Shown: positions 44,964 to 55,058 of the stretch, piece by piece
How positions within the stretch are numbered: position 1 is the first letter of the stretch
Layout of the letters: the number at the start of each line of letters is the position of its first letter
Source: CAVZGO01 sp963774935
GTDB lineage: Bacteria > Chloroflexota > Anaerolineae > Anaerolineales > UBA4823
Length of the DNA: 64,000 nt
Assembly (NCBI GenBank): GCA_963774935.1
Contig: CAVZGO010000009.1
Span: 1-64,000, forward strand
Reading direction: 5' to 3'
Notes under the pieces: model-generated
Database searches by the model: none
What the model saw: only the letters and a program-made list of their open reading frames with translations
Told to the model about the DNA's origin: nothing
Translations under genes and position numbers: made by a program

Positions 44964-46163
44964 CCATTCTCAATGATTTTTGATTTCCTACCGTGAACAT
45001 AATCCAGGGCATCCAAAATACCTTTCACAGTTCGATCATAATTCCAGCCCTTGATAATCTCGAGAGAACGCATACCAAACCTGGCTCGCATCCCATCATC
45101 ATCCAGGAGCAAACCCAATTTCTCTGCCAGTGCATTAACATCGCCTGGTGCATAAGTAAAACCATTTTCGCCTTCGATAATCAGGTCTTTACTGGCAGCA
45201 ACTGTGCATGTTGTAATGACCGGCAGGCCTCCGCACATTGCCTCATTGACCACCAATCCAAATTCCTCCCATAACGAAGGCAGAACGAAGATATCCGCAA
45301 TGGCGTAATAACGAGGCAGCTCTGATTGATTTATAAACCCAGTCAATATGGTCTCAGGTAGCTCGTCTTCACATATTTTTCGAACCTGATCCATCAACGG
45401 GCCGTCTCCAACCAATATTAAACGAGCAGGCGTTTTAATTTTTGCCATCGCACGGATAAGATCTTGCTGGTGTTTTTTATAAACCATTCCAGCAACACAT
45501 AAGACTACTAACTGATCAGGAGGGATCCCCAATTCCTGCTTGATGGATTGTTTAGATGGTTTTATGATGAGCAATTTGAGAAATAAAGAAATCATTATCA
45601 ACTGCATAAGGAGCAAGGAAGATTTTTTCTTCAGGAATGTGATATTCAGAAGAAAAAACTTGTCTCGATATAGAACCAATAGCAAGACAAGCGTCAACAT
45701 GCTTAACCATTGGCTCTTGGATTAATTTACGAATCAATTTCCTTGAAACGGATGAATGATTCCTTGGATACATATCTCCATAAAATAATACAGGCAAGCG
45801 TCGATACTTTGCGACAAGAAATGCTAACCAATCACTTGGATATTGGTAGCTATGGATGATTATTACTGGAAATTCTTGTTTTTTTATCTCACAAACAATT
45901 GCTGGATTGAAAAATGGTTGGATTACTTTCAATTTCCAACCATTCACTGGTAATAAATTTCTTAGAAATATGTGGTTGTAGCCTTCTAGCAGCGAGATAT
46001 TCCAAGGGTATATTATTCCATGATAGGAATTATGTTGAATAACTAGCCCAATGTTCGAATAATAATAGACAATAAGATCTACACCAGGTTGTTTGGATAA
46101 CAACCGTAATAAGGGAGTTTTGTACTGTATTGGATGGGATAGACAAACAAGCAAGTGAACCAA
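44960..46163 (-). CDS. GT4-family glycosyltransferase (one frame break)
   Basis: About 401 residues when joined. The first half (MVHLLVCLSHPIQYKTPLLRLLSKQPG, VIIIHSYQYPSDWLAFLVAKYRRLPVLFYGDMY) runs to about 45560. The frame then changes in an AAAA run and continues as PSKQSIKQELGIPPDQLVVLCVAGMVYKKHQQDLIRAM, ARLILVGDGPL and ADIFVLPSLWEEFGLVVNEAMCGGLPVITT (EX7E donor motif). The N-terminus resembles WbaZ/GumH-like transferases whose first strand begins 'SHPIQYxxPLxR'. It lies in the A+T-rich block of the locus and overlaps the next gene by 4 bp. Confidence 0.82.
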
Positions 46164-46172
46164 TTATTACTC

Positions 46173-47649
46173 TTACAATCGATTCATATCAACTTTGTCA
46201 TTGTTAACAGGGTTTTCAAAAAGAATGTAACGTATAAATATCCACATAAAGATTGCCCGTTGAAATAAAAACAACATAACATCTACAACTGAACGATTAT
46301 ATGTAATCAAACTTAACAGAATGATATAGAAAATTAAGACATCATCCCTGTTGTTGATTCTCCCCTTTTTATAAAAATAAGCCATGAAACCACCAAGCAG
46401 GAGGAAAAAAACAAATACAGAAGGCAATCCTGCTGCACGATAACTATCCGCAATTAACCCTATCTCAGAGAATGTTGATTCTGTAGCTGCACCGGTATAC
46501 AAAACAGAAATACTGTATATTTCGCTTGCACCAACTGGTTTTTCACGCCATATAATTCTCGGAATAATACCGACAGCCACCTGTTCAATCAATTGGTTTC
46601 CAACATAGCCTCCCGCATTTGGATGCTGCCGAATTACTGAACCTGTAATTAACAACAACCCCCCCTGTCGGATTCCGATAATATCAACAACGTCATTATA
46701 TAACCCTACTATTGGTTCACCAAATGAAGAGCGAATGGTTTGAACTGTTGTACCAAGTCTGAATTCCGGACTAACTGATCTGATATCGAGGTAGGATATC
46801 TCGTAAGTTTGTCGCTGCTGGTGCTAGGAAAAGTAGCGCGACAACCCCTATTGCAATCCAGCCTAATTTATATTTATTTGTCGCATAGTATGCTACTATG
46901 AAAATCATGATAAAAAATAATGCTGCTGCTCGGGTACCAACTGCAACGCCATTAAATAAGGTGCTAACAATAACGATTGACAACCAAAACCAACCAAATT
47001 TTGTTGGGTTACGGAAATGAACTAACATCAAGGCTATCGTAGTAATATCATAAAGCACCTTAATGAAGTTTATATAATTACTCCAAACATCAATATCAAC
47101 TCCACCCCACCCTAATAAATTGGCTTGTACAGATATTGTGGTAATCAGCCATAAAACACACCAAATAATTATGGAAAATTTTCTCCTTAAGCGAGGTTTT
47201 GATTTAATTTGAGAATTATCAAACTTAGTTAATAGACGATGAGCAATAATATAGCCTACCCATAATGCGACTAAAGCAAAACAATAAAGGTAAATTGCTA
47301 ATGTAATCCAGTGGTCAAAATTGAAGCGAATCCCAGGAAATATTAAAGCCTTTTTATGATAAAAGAACCAAAAAGCAAAAATTACTTGTACATAACAATT
47401 AATACTAAACCACATAGGGAATTCAAAAATATCTAATCGATGTGTTACTCTACTCCAAGCAACAATAATTATCCCAATAAGAACCCCAAACCCCAACATT
47501 AACCATTCAACTTTGTAATCAATTAAAGCGTTTATATCTAATGCTGTTCCAAAACCTACTAAAATAATAAATCCAAGTGAAAAACAAAATATGGCTGCAA
47601 ATATATTCTTTTGTTTATTTTTAACCTGCTGAGTTGTTAAATCCATCAA
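46173..47649 (-). CDS. Wzy-like oligosaccharide repeat-unit polymerase (one frame break)
   Basis: About 492 residues with some ten to twelve membrane helices and no soluble domain, very A+T-rich. Features include a helix pair around a charged loop (FWFFYHKKALIFPGIRFNFDHW), NGVAVGTRAAALFFIMIFIVAYY, and after the break near 46795 a large outside loop (YLDIRSVSPEFRLGTTVQTI ... GYVGNQLIEQVAVGIIPRIIWREKPVG). That loop resembles the 'IPRxIWxxKP' signature of O-antigen polysaccharide polymerases. It would join repeat units on the outer face of the membrane. It stands with Wzx and strain-variable glycosyltransferases, as expected for a serotype-type polymerase. Confidence 0.75.
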
Positions 47650-47657
47650 GACCTATA

Positions 47658-48671
47658 CTAAAGTAGAGAAATTATGAAATCTGCACGATCTCGATATGAA
47701 TTATTACCGTATTTTGTAATATGTTCATAACCACTGATAGCAATCTTATTACGTTCATAATCATGAACAAGATAATACGTTGCCTTATCATATAAATCTT
47801 CAGTTGATGAAAATAATACTGCATCTATACCTGGTCTGAAGAATTCTAAATGATCATTGGTTTCTTCAGCCAAAAGAAAAGCACCACATGCAGGTATTTC
47901 AAATGATCTTGGCGAATGTCCGTCTCGATTTGATTGACGAACAAGACCTAAAGCAATTTTTGATGTCCCAAGGGTAAATCGATAATTCTTTCCATACACA
48001 AAACCACGGTGATGAGCGTGGAGTTCAGGGTATTCGTCCCAATAACCTCCAAAAAGCTTGATATCCAGACCATATTCTTTTATTAAAGAATATAGCATCT
48101 TTCTTCGAGATGAGTCAGCTGTACCAATAAAAACAACCTCATTGTCATATTTTGCTGGTTCATTAATCAAAATTGGTTTTTCCGGAAAATGGTAATCAGG
48201 TTGGTAACCAAAAGGAATGAAGGACACTTTTTTTCCGCCCGCATTAATTACATCCTGCATTATTGCTCTCTTCGTGCATGCGTACAAATCAAATAGTGGT
48301 ATACAATCTCGTATCTCATCTGAACAAACCAATTTATTAAACGGATCATCAGTTGCATAATTCACTAATTGACATCCGAACTCATGCTTCAAGGTTATCA
48401 AGGTTGATTTTGTTATTTTTGATCCTTTTACAACAAATACAATATGGGGTTGAATAATATCGGCTTGTCGTAGAATGTTATTATTGATAACAGACTTGGA
48501 TAGGTATTGATCAAATACTTTTATATAAAATCTCTCCAACTTGGTTTTGCCTGTTGGATAATATTTTCTAAAATTTACACTTAATAATTCATGATTGAGA
48601 CTTTGAATTCCCTGTGATAGAAATGTATTTACCTCATAAGGCTGACCGCGCCCAATAAATAAAATTCGCAT
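47658..48671 (-). CDS. CgeB-like glycosyltransferase
   Basis: A 337-residue protein of the GT-B fold in the CgeB/DUF3880 style. The N-terminal half is MRILFIGRGQPYEVNTFLSQGIQ and ADIIQPHIVFVVKGSKITKSTL. The C-terminal half has NEVVFIGTADSSRRKMLYSL, IALGLVRQSNRDGHSPRSFEIPACGAFLLAEETNDHLEFF, with the RSFEIPACGAFLL segment characteristic of this group. It is A+T-rich like its neighbours. Probably a transferase acting on the repeat unit; donor and acceptor are unknown. Confidence 0.78.
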   Translation of the reverse strand: MRILFIGRGQPYEVNTFLSQGIQSLNHELLSVNFRKYYPTGKTKLERFYIKVFDQYLSKSVINNNILRQADIIQPHIVFVVKGSKITKSTLITLKHEFGCQLVNYATDDPFNKLVCSDEIRDCIPLFDLYACTKRAIMQDVINAGGKKVSFIPFGYQPDYHFPEKPILINEPAKYDNEVVFIGTADSSRRKMLYSLIKEYGLDIKLFGGYWDEYPELHAHHRGFVYGKNYRFTLGTSKIALGLVRQSNRDGHSPRSFEIPACGAFLLAEETNDHLEFFRPGIDAVLFSSTEDLYDKATYYLVHDYERNKIAISGYEHITKYGNNSYRDRADFIISLL

Positions 48672-48729
48672 TACTTTTAATTAGAAACCAGGTTGATAGA
48701 ATAATCAGTTCACAACGGAAATTTTATTC

Positions 48730-49731
48730 TTAACTATATTTATGATTCTTTTCAAAAAGTTTGTAAATACCTCGATAAAAAGAACCAGCAATTCGATAGA
48801 TCGAACTACCTTGATTCCCTGTCTTGAAAAGGAAGTTACTCAGTCGGATTGCTGACGGGCTACATTCTTTTTGAATACTTTTCATACCAATTGCAACTTG
48901 CTCCCTCTGCTTCTTTCCTATGAAATTTCCAAGCAGCATTATGAAATGTCGATCAACTCGTTTCTGTCTCAACCATTCATCCCACCAATAGTTCCAACCA
49001 GATTTTTCAGGGTACAGTAATTCGAGGCCTAGCCGATGCGCTCGGGCCATGCCAATAACATCCTCCCAATTAAAATCATAATAACGATCATCCGGTTGGC
49101 GAGGGGTAATATTCATCAAAGGTTCACGTATGTAGCCGACATTCATCAGCATGCTCATTTGAATCCAGATTGCGCTATCGGCGCATGCACCATAGGTATC
49201 GTGATCATAATTACCTGCAATAGTATACAGTTGTTTGCGTGCCATCACAGTCGGTTGGTGAACAGGGGAATCCCACCTCCTGATCAATCGTCGAACAAAC
49301 CACCTGCCGTCACAAACTTCTGGCCAGTTCCTGACGTAGGAACGAGTATCAATACCGGCTGGATCACGAGATATTGTACCTGTATGAACATAACCCACAT
49401 CCGGATTGCTATCTAATAATTCAACACATTTTTTAATAATATCCGGCGCATAACGATCATGATTATGGTAAATCGCGATGTAATTTCCCTGGGCTAACTC
49501 TATACAGCGGTTGAAATTGGGGTAAAGTCCTAAATTACGATTGTTTCGATGGTATTTAATCCGCGAATCAGAAAAACTACCGACTACTGCTCGAGTATCA
49601 TCAGTTGATGCATCATCACAAATGATGAGTTCAAAATTTGTATATGTTTGTGATATCAAATCATGGATAACTTGCCGAAGCATTTCACACCGGTTGTATT
49701 GTGGAATGCAAATGCTGACTTTCACTCCCAT
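48730..49731 (-). CDS. GT2-family glycosyltransferase
   Basis: A 333-residue GT-A fold enzyme. VKVSICIPQYNRCEMLRQVIHDLISQTYTNFELIICDDASTDDT is the canonical nucleotide-binding start. NRNLGLYPNFNRCIELAQGNYIAIYHNHDRYAPDIIKK gives the metal-binding region, where the usual DxD reads HNHD, a departure worth noting. The rest (about 210-333) is helical and unassigned. It lies 68 bp after the flippase gene in the A+T-rich block. It probably uses an inverting mechanism with a nucleotide sugar; specificity is unknown. Confidence 0.85.
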   Translation of the reverse strand: MGVKVSICIPQYNRCEMLRQVIHDLISQTYTNFELIICDDASTDDTRAVVGSFSDSRIKYHRNNRNLGLYPNFNRCIELAQGNYIAIYHNHDRYAPDIIKKCVELLDSNPDVGYVHTGTISRDPAGIDTRSYVRNWPEVCDGRWFVRRLIRRWDSPVHQPTVMARKQLYTIAGNYDHDTYGACADSAIWIQMSMLMNVGYIREPLMNITPRQPDDRYYDFNWEDVIGMARAHRLGLELLYPEKSGWNYWWDEWLRQKRVDRHFIMLLGNFIGKKQREQVAIGMKSIQKECSPSAIRLSNFLFKTGNQGSSIYRIAGSFYRGIYKLFEKNHKYS

Positions 49732-49799
49732 AATTTCCAGGTCATCCTTGACGAATCAATAGAATAAAATATAAGTATTCCCTAGTATTGGCGGATAAT

Positions 49800-51155
49800 T
49801 TACTTATCTCTACCAATAATAGTAAATACTTTACTACCCACCAACTGAAGATCTTCCCTTCGCAAAATTAGCAAATTATTCCAACTAATTTTTGTTTCTC
49901 GAGACACAAGCAGCACAAGGATTACTGATAATATAGAATAGCTAACAAATGACGCAATTGCTGCTCCCAGGATCTGGTATGGCTTCAGTAGCAGTGATAG
50001 AAGAATTACCGTGACAAGTAATCCAACTAATTCAGCCAGCATTACGTACTTAGGCTTTCCTAAACTCATTAAGCCAGTTTCTAGTAATAAATTTACTCCC
50101 AGGATTCCCGATGCAAAAGATAGGATGATCGCTGAGGGAACAGCTGGAGTATATTGTTGTCCAAATATGATCGGGAAGAAAATTCGTGTCACGGCTGCAA
50201 GAAGGGTGGCAAAAACGATCGATAAAAAAAACCCTAACCGGGTTGATTGGGCTAACATACTATTTTGTCTGCTTTTTTCACTCTCACCTGCTACCCGGGG
50301 TAGCATCACTGAAGGCATCGCTGTAATTAATGGAATAATCGCCCCACTCCAGGCTACCGCTACAACATAAAGACCGAGTGATTTTGGACCGAGAAAACCG
50401 GCCATAATCATTTTGTCTAATTTTAAATTCAAATTATACGGCAACGAGCTTAACATGGATGGTAATCCATACTTTAACATGGGTTTAAGGTAATCAATCG
50501 AAGGAGAATACGGTGCAGGTATTCGCCGAAGGACAATCCAGACTGTTGGCAGAATCAATAATACTAAACCGATTAGATAAAAGTAGGCTATATATTTAGG
50601 GTTGTCAATTTGCTGAATAGAACAATAAATTAAAATTAATACCCAGACTATTGACGGCAGGATCCGGACGAAATTCCAGGCGAAGAGATCATCGCGCCCT
50701 CGCAGAGGATGCGGCAACATACCAAGCACCGCCATGATTGGTAAAAGCCATAAATACTGACGACTGGCATTTATGATCTCGCTTGATTGGGATGCCAGAA
50801 GGCTTGGCATAAATAAGTAACCGATAATTACAAAAGGAATGGAGGTTACTAGAGCAGAAAGAATTGATGTGCTGAGCCATTTACCAGCCTGATTTGGTAT
50901 TCGTGCAGAATAATATACCAAAGCCTCAGATATTCCTAAACTTCCAACCACAGCAAGGAAAGTTGGCCAGGTTTCAATGGCAGCAAGTTCTCCTCTTCCA
51001 GTAGGTCCTAATAATCGTGCAGCGATCAACCCTGAAACCAAAGCCATAACCGCTAATATCATGTTGGTTAACAAAGTCAATAAAAAATGACTGCCAAATT
51101 TCGTGGTCGCGAATATTGCCTGCCATTTGGTTTGGAAATTGGCAATAAACTTCAT
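49800..51155 (-). CDS. wzx: Wzx-type polysaccharide flippase
   Basis: A 451-residue MATE/MOP-superfamily membrane protein with about 12-14 helices. The N-terminus has GSHFLLTLLTNMILAVMALVSGLIAARLLGPTGRGELAAIETW, whose RLLGPxGRGxLA motif is typical of Wzx; LPSMLSSLPYNLNLKLDKMIMAGFLGPKSLGLYVVAVAW opens the second half. It moves undecaprenyl-linked repeat units across the membrane. The ATG at 51155 overlaps the stop of the TPR gene (ATGA), so the longer frame from 51191 is not the start. It pairs with the Wzy-like gene at 46173-47649. Confidence 0.9.
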   Translation of the reverse strand: MKFIANFQTKWQAIFATTKFGSHFLLTLLTNMILAVMALVSGLIAARLLGPTGRGELAAIETWPTFLAVVGSLGISEALVYYSARIPNQAGKWLSTSILSALVTSIPFVIIGYLFMPSLLASQSSEIINASRQYLWLLPIMAVLGMLPHPLRGRDDLFAWNFVRILPSIVWVLILIYCSIQQIDNPKYIAYFYLIGLVLLILPTVWIVLRRIPAPYSPSIDYLKPMLKYGLPSMLSSLPYNLNLKLDKMIMAGFLGPKSLGLYVVAVAWSGAIIPLITAMPSVMLPRVAGESEKSRQNSMLAQSTRLGFFLSIVFATLLAAVTRIFFPIIFGQQYTPAVPSAIILSFASGILGVNLLLETGLMSLGKPKYVMLAELVGLLVTVILLSLLLKPYQILGAAIASFVSYSILSVILVLLVSRETKISWNNLLILRREDLQLVGSKVFTIIGRDK

Positions 51156-52744
51156 GGTGCTTGAATTTGCGCCCAAAGAATGCCATCCCATTTCGCTGCT
51201 TTATCTGAATTCGCATCGTTCATGAGATAGACTTCACAATTCTCAGGTTGGCGATCCGGATAAGCTGAGGCAGCATGTGAAAAATGGATCCATTCACCAA
51301 GGGGTCTGTCAGGGTTATATTGGGTGATGTAGAACGGGCTTGACCCAGCTAAATCTTCGCCTGTACACCCTCGTCCTATCGTTGCCATCCCTAATTCATC
51401 CTGGATCCATCCGGACATAAGATACATTTTATTTTTATCAACCGGCAACATCCGGCTGACCAGGGAAATTTGCCTGACGATCTTGTTATTTGCTGTCACG
51501 AATAGCGAGGTAGGATTATTCATCAGCAGGTTTGTTTCAACATAATAACTATTTGGAGGTGCGCCAAACAACTCCCGATCCAGCCCCATCGGTATCCCAT
51601 CCTCATCGATCCCCCATTCGAATCCAGCATTAGGAAATAGATTGGAGACATCCTGGCGATGAATCCAATAACTCCCTACCTGCATCCAGTCATCACCAAC
51701 CGGTTGCACACTCTGGTTTTTCCACCAGAGGAGTAGTTCCAATCCCTTCACCTGCTCCAACATTTCATCATCCAGATCATACCCAAGTAATATCCAGCCT
51801 CCAGGAAGTTGAGTTGGTTGCAGCTCCTGGTATCCATCCCCCACAGCTCCGAGCCAGGTCCCAGGTCCCAGGGTATATAGCTCCTTCTCGACCCGGCTGG
51901 CAGTCTCGGTGAACCCCTTCTCCCTGAGCAGCCCCAGGTAACTTACCCCGGCCTGCCGTAAAGTTGGATCAGTATCCCAGGCTGACTCGTAAGCGTCCAG
52001 GGCAGCCTCTTGATCGCCGCTATGCTGATTGATTCGCCCGAGAGTAACCTGCGCCCAGGCCCGCTGGCGGCTGGTCAGCTCTGGGCTTGAGACAATGCGT
52101 CTGAGGTAATGCTCGGCTTGATCCAAATCACCAGCTTCAGCTAGATAGCGACCTGCCAGGTAAGCCGCGTTGGCATCAGCAGGATTGTTGCTTATATAAG
52201 TTTTCTGCTGCTCTGCCAGGGCGTACAGATAATCACGCTGGTCTGCTGGCAGCGTGCGCTCATCGCCCCAGGCTAAACCAAGCCGGAAGTTGTAGATCGC
52301 TTCATCCCAGTCTTTTTGCTCCATAGCGTGGTATGCCTGGATCAAACGCGCTTCGTAACGATCCATTTGTAGAAGCGGGCTTTGTAATCCATCCTTTCTG
52401 CTCATTTCACCAACAAGTCGTGCTGCTGTTTCCCTTTCCCCTTGAGCAAATAGAGCTTCTGCCAGATGGAGACGAACCATATCCGACGCAGGCTGCCACG
52501 TAAGCGCCTGCTCGAGCCATCCTCGCGCTGTTTCCAGTGTGGATCGATTACCGTCAAATTGGATCGGAGGATACTGGTATGGAATCGCCTGGCACGCAAA
52601 CCAATCTGGATCACAGCTCTGTATTCTGATCATTTGGACCATTGCCTGGTTTCTTAACCAGCTTGACCAAATAAAAGGAATTATTAAGACAACAGCCAGG
52701 AAGAATCCAATCAACCAATAAAGGTATTTATTTTTGCCTTTCAT
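51152..52744 (-). CDS. Membrane-anchored TPR protein
   Basis: A 530-residue protein with one N-terminal helix (YLYWLIGFFLAVVLIIPFIW) that acts as an anchor, followed by TPR-type helical repeats (about 65-290; for example DMVRLHLAEALFAQGERETAARLVGEM and AYLAGRYLAEAGDLDQAEHYLRRI). The C-terminal region, about 300-530, looks beta-rich (LPGGWILLGYDLDDEM, DVSNLFPNAGFEWGIDEDGIP), as in carbohydrate-binding jelly rolls. It lies outside the membrane by the positive-inside rule (MKGKNK start). It is probably an accessory factor for EPS assembly or a tether for glycan. It is translationally coupled to wzx. Confidence 0.7.
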   Translation of the reverse strand: MKGKNKYLYWLIGFFLAVVLIIPFIWSSWLRNQAMVQMIRIQSCDPDWFACQAIPYQYPPIQFDGNRSTLETARGWLEQALTWQPASDMVRLHLAEALFAQGERETAARLVGEMSRKDGLQSPLLQMDRYEARLIQAYHAMEQKDWDEAIYNFRLGLAWGDERTLPADQRDYLYALAEQQKTYISNNPADANAAYLAGRYLAEAGDLDQAEHYLRRIVSSPELTSRQRAWAQVTLGRINQHSGDQEAALDAYESAWDTDPTLRQAGVSYLGLLREKGFTETASRVEKELYTLGPGTWLGAVGDGYQELQPTQLPGGWILLGYDLDDEMLEQVKGLELLLWWKNQSVQPVGDDWMQVGSYWIHRQDVSNLFPNAGFEWGIDEDGIPMGLDRELFGAPPNSYYVETNLLMNNPTSLFVTANNKIVRQISLVSRMLPVDKNKMYLMSGWIQDELGMATIGRGCTGEDLAGSSPFYITQYNPDRPLGEWIHFSHAASAYPDRQPENCEVYLMNDANSDKAAKWDGILWAQIQAP

Positions 52745-52759
52745 CTTTATCTACGTCAG

Positions 52760-53811
52760 ATTCAACTCACAAGTGCAACTTTGATGGTTGAAAGAGGCAA
52801 GCTGGTGTAGGATAAGCCTCTCAAGACCGCCAAGTCAAAGGAGTGCTCATGAGCTACAAACAGCTTGCCCAGGAACAAAGATACCAGATATATGCCTTGT
52901 TGAAAATGGGTCATAATCAAACGGAGATCGCTGCAGTGATTGGCACGCATAAATCCACCATAAGTCGCGAGCTGGGCCGTAACAGCGGACTGCGAGGCTA
53001 CCGGCCCAAGCAGGCTCATCACAAAGCGCTTCGTCGCCGCAATCACAGTCGAATGCGCATCCTGTCGGAGACATCGGAGCTGATCGAAGCGAAGTCTGCG
53101 TTTGGATTGGAGCCCAGAGCAGGTGTCGGGGTGGTTGAGTAGGCAGCATGTCAACCAAGTCAGCCATGAGTGGATTTACCAGTACATCCTGACGGACAAA
53201 CAAGCGGGAGGCGATCTGTATCGTCATTTGCGCTGCCAAAAGAAACGGCGCAAACGCTACGGCAGCTATGACCGGCGCGGCCAGCTGCCAAACCGGGTGA
53301 GCATTGAGGAGCGACCGGAAATCGTCGAGAAACGCCAGCGGATCGGTGATTGGGAAGTGGACACTCCCTCATTGGCAAAGGGCATCGTCAGGCCATTGTC
53401 ACCTTGACAGACCGTAAGTCGCGTTTCGCCTTGCTGCGCAAAGTGGATCGGCGCACTGCCGACCAGGTGGGCGATGCGGTGATTGGGCTGCTCCAACCAG
53501 TTATGGATCGTTTGCATACTCTCACCGCAGATAATGGCAAGGAATTTGCTGAACACGAAAGGATCACCCAAGAACTGCAAGCGGATTTCTTTTTTCGCTC
53601 ATCCCTATGCTGCCTCGGAAAAGGGTGCGAACGAGAACATGAATGGTTTGATCCGACAATACATTCCGAAGAAGTATGATCTCGCTTCCGTCAGTGATGT
53701 GGATGTGGGATTGATTATGAACCGTCTAAATTATCGTCCCAGAAAATGCCTTGATTTCTTGTCTCCTTTTGAGGTATTCTTTGATCAGTCTGTTGCACTA
53801 ACAAGTTAAAT
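52760..53811 (+). mobile_element. IS30-family insertion sequence
   Basis: A 1052-bp element with imperfect terminal inverted repeats. The left end ATTCAACTCACAAGTGCAAC (52760-52779) matches the reverse complement of the right end 53792-53811, ATTTAACTTGTTAGTGCAAC, at 15 of 20 positions. It encloses one transposase gene of IS30 type on the plus strand, opposite to the surrounding EPS genes. I could not identify a convincing target-site duplication. It sits between the TPR gene and a membrane-protein gene, at the upstream edge of the A+T-rich block of the EPS locus. Confidence 0.8.
52849..53809 (+). pseudogene. IS30-family transposase, three frame breaks
   Basis: Begins MSYKQLAQEQRYQIYALLKMGHNQTEIAAVIGTHKSTISREL, the IS30 helix-turn-helix, after an AAAGGAG ribosome site. 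It continues DWSPEQVSGWLSRQH, RIGDWEVDT (first catalytic Asp), TLTADNGKEFAEH (second Asp) and AASEKGANENMNGLIRQYIPK (Glu). The frame changes near 53095, 53365 and 53590, the last at a run of six T. All three DDE residues remain, so damage is limited to indels. As read, no intact transposase is made. Confidence 0.82.
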
Positions 53812-53900
53812 CCAAGCTATAATAAATGTACATAAACTTACATCTGGATAATCGTATTGGATCTATTTTTCAGTTGACCTTGGTAATGCATCCCATCTGT

Positions 53901-55040
53901 CTAAGCATTGACTCCATAAGTCGAGATCTTCTGCTCCACCATCCAGTTGCTACCTACCGCGCCAAAAAACAAAAACGCAATGCCAAATCCCGCCAGGCTC
54001 AAAACAAGCTGGTTTGCCACCAGGCAGTTTAGGATTACCAGGCAAACCACCGGCAGCGCCAGCACCATGGCACAATTTCGCATCAGGCTGGAGATATCTG
54101 CATTGCTTCGCCGCAGAGACAGCAGCAGTGCAAAGAGAACAGATGAGCCTGTCACAATCAGACCCGCGAAAGGCAGCGCCTCCCCAAACCGTCCAAGCTC
54201 GTCAATTGTCGATATTGGTGTAAATCCCACTGGATTAATCAGGTAGAGCGGCAAGCTGACACCTGCAAATGTGATGCAAATCAGTCCCAGGTAAATCAGG
54301 GCGGTTTTCATACCGGTACGCAATGCTAATGCTGAGTACAACAGAGGCAGCACCAGTCCAAAATTCAGCCGCCAGGATAATCCCACCCCCAACAGCACAG
54401 CCACCAGGCATTTCACCCAAAATGGCACCGCTGGCACTGGCGCCAGGTATGCCAGTGCCAGCACGCCCAGCGTCACGAAAATACTGTTCGCCAGCAGGTC
54501 GCCGCCGGTAATAAATTCCTGCAGCACCACCGGTGAGAGCGCCAGGATCAGCCAGAACAGCAGCAGTGCCTGGCGCGCATCTTTCATCAGGTACGCCAGC
54601 GCCAGCACAAAAGTCAGCAGCCAGAACAGGTTCTGGTAAGCACTGTTGCCCAACAGCACAAACGGTGCAGCCAGGACCAGCGCTCCGGGCAGCGGGCTGA
54701 TCGAGTTGCCCAGGTAGGTTTGCTCGCTGTAAGGATACCGCCCATCAAGCAGCGCCCGGGTGGCGGTGTTCAACGCTTCATCGCGGTCCGAGCCGCCTCC
54801 CAGCGCGCCAGAATTTGCCAGCGGGTAGCCTACCCAAAAAATCGCCAGAATCAGCAGAAAGGTCAGCCCAAGCAGCCAGCGTAGCTGGACAGTTGTAATT
54901 TTATCAATGAGCCTGGACGCCAGATCGCTTTCGAGCATCCACAGAACCAGCAGCACCCCGGCGATGTAGACGCCTGTCCCTAGGTTACCGGTATATTTCT
55001 GGACCACCCCCAACGACGGGACCACCAGCGCAAGTGTCAA
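53901..55040 (-). CDS. Multi-pass membrane protein, possibly a GT-C or mannosyltransferase-like protein
   Basis: A 379-residue protein with about ten membrane helices. A short outside loop with acidic residues (LGGGSDRDEALNTATRALLDGRYPYSEQTYLG, about 78-110) follows the second to third helix, as in polyprenol-phosphate-sugar-dependent GT-C enzymes (GT87/DUF2029-like: 'DGRYPYsexTYLGxxIsPLPGALVLAAPF'). The start appears to be TTG at 55040 (LALVVPSLG), 18 bp after the nucleotidyltransferase-like gene in the same frame; I saw no ATG or GTG in a better position. The IS30 copy lies just past its stop. It probably transfers a sugar on the outer face; this is a topology-based inference. Confidence 0.65.
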   Translation of the reverse strand: MTLALVVPSLGVVQKYTGNLGTGVYIAGVLLVLWMLESDLASRLIDKITTVQLRWLLGLTFLLILAIFWVGYPLANSGALGGGSDRDEALNTATRALLDGRYPYSEQTYLGNSISPLPGALVLAAPFVLLGNSAYQNLFWLLTFVLALAYLMKDARQALLLFWLILALSPVVLQEFITGGDLLANSIFVTLGVLALAYLAPVPAVPFWVKCLVAVLLGVGLSWRLNFGLVLPLLYSALALRTGMKTALIYLGLICITFAGVSLPLYLINPVGFTPISTIDELGRFGEALPFAGLIVTGSSVLFALLLSLRRSNADISSLMRNCAMVLALPVVCLVILNCLVANQLVLSLAGFGIAFLFFGAVGSNWMVEQKISTYGVNA

Positions 55041-55058
55041 GCCGGCGAAGTCGCCTAT

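Noticed and set aside
52762..53239. Minus-strand frames across the IS30 transposase start
   Set aside because: They lack homology, while the plus strand shows the IS30 helix-turn-helix and DDE motifs between matching inverted ends.
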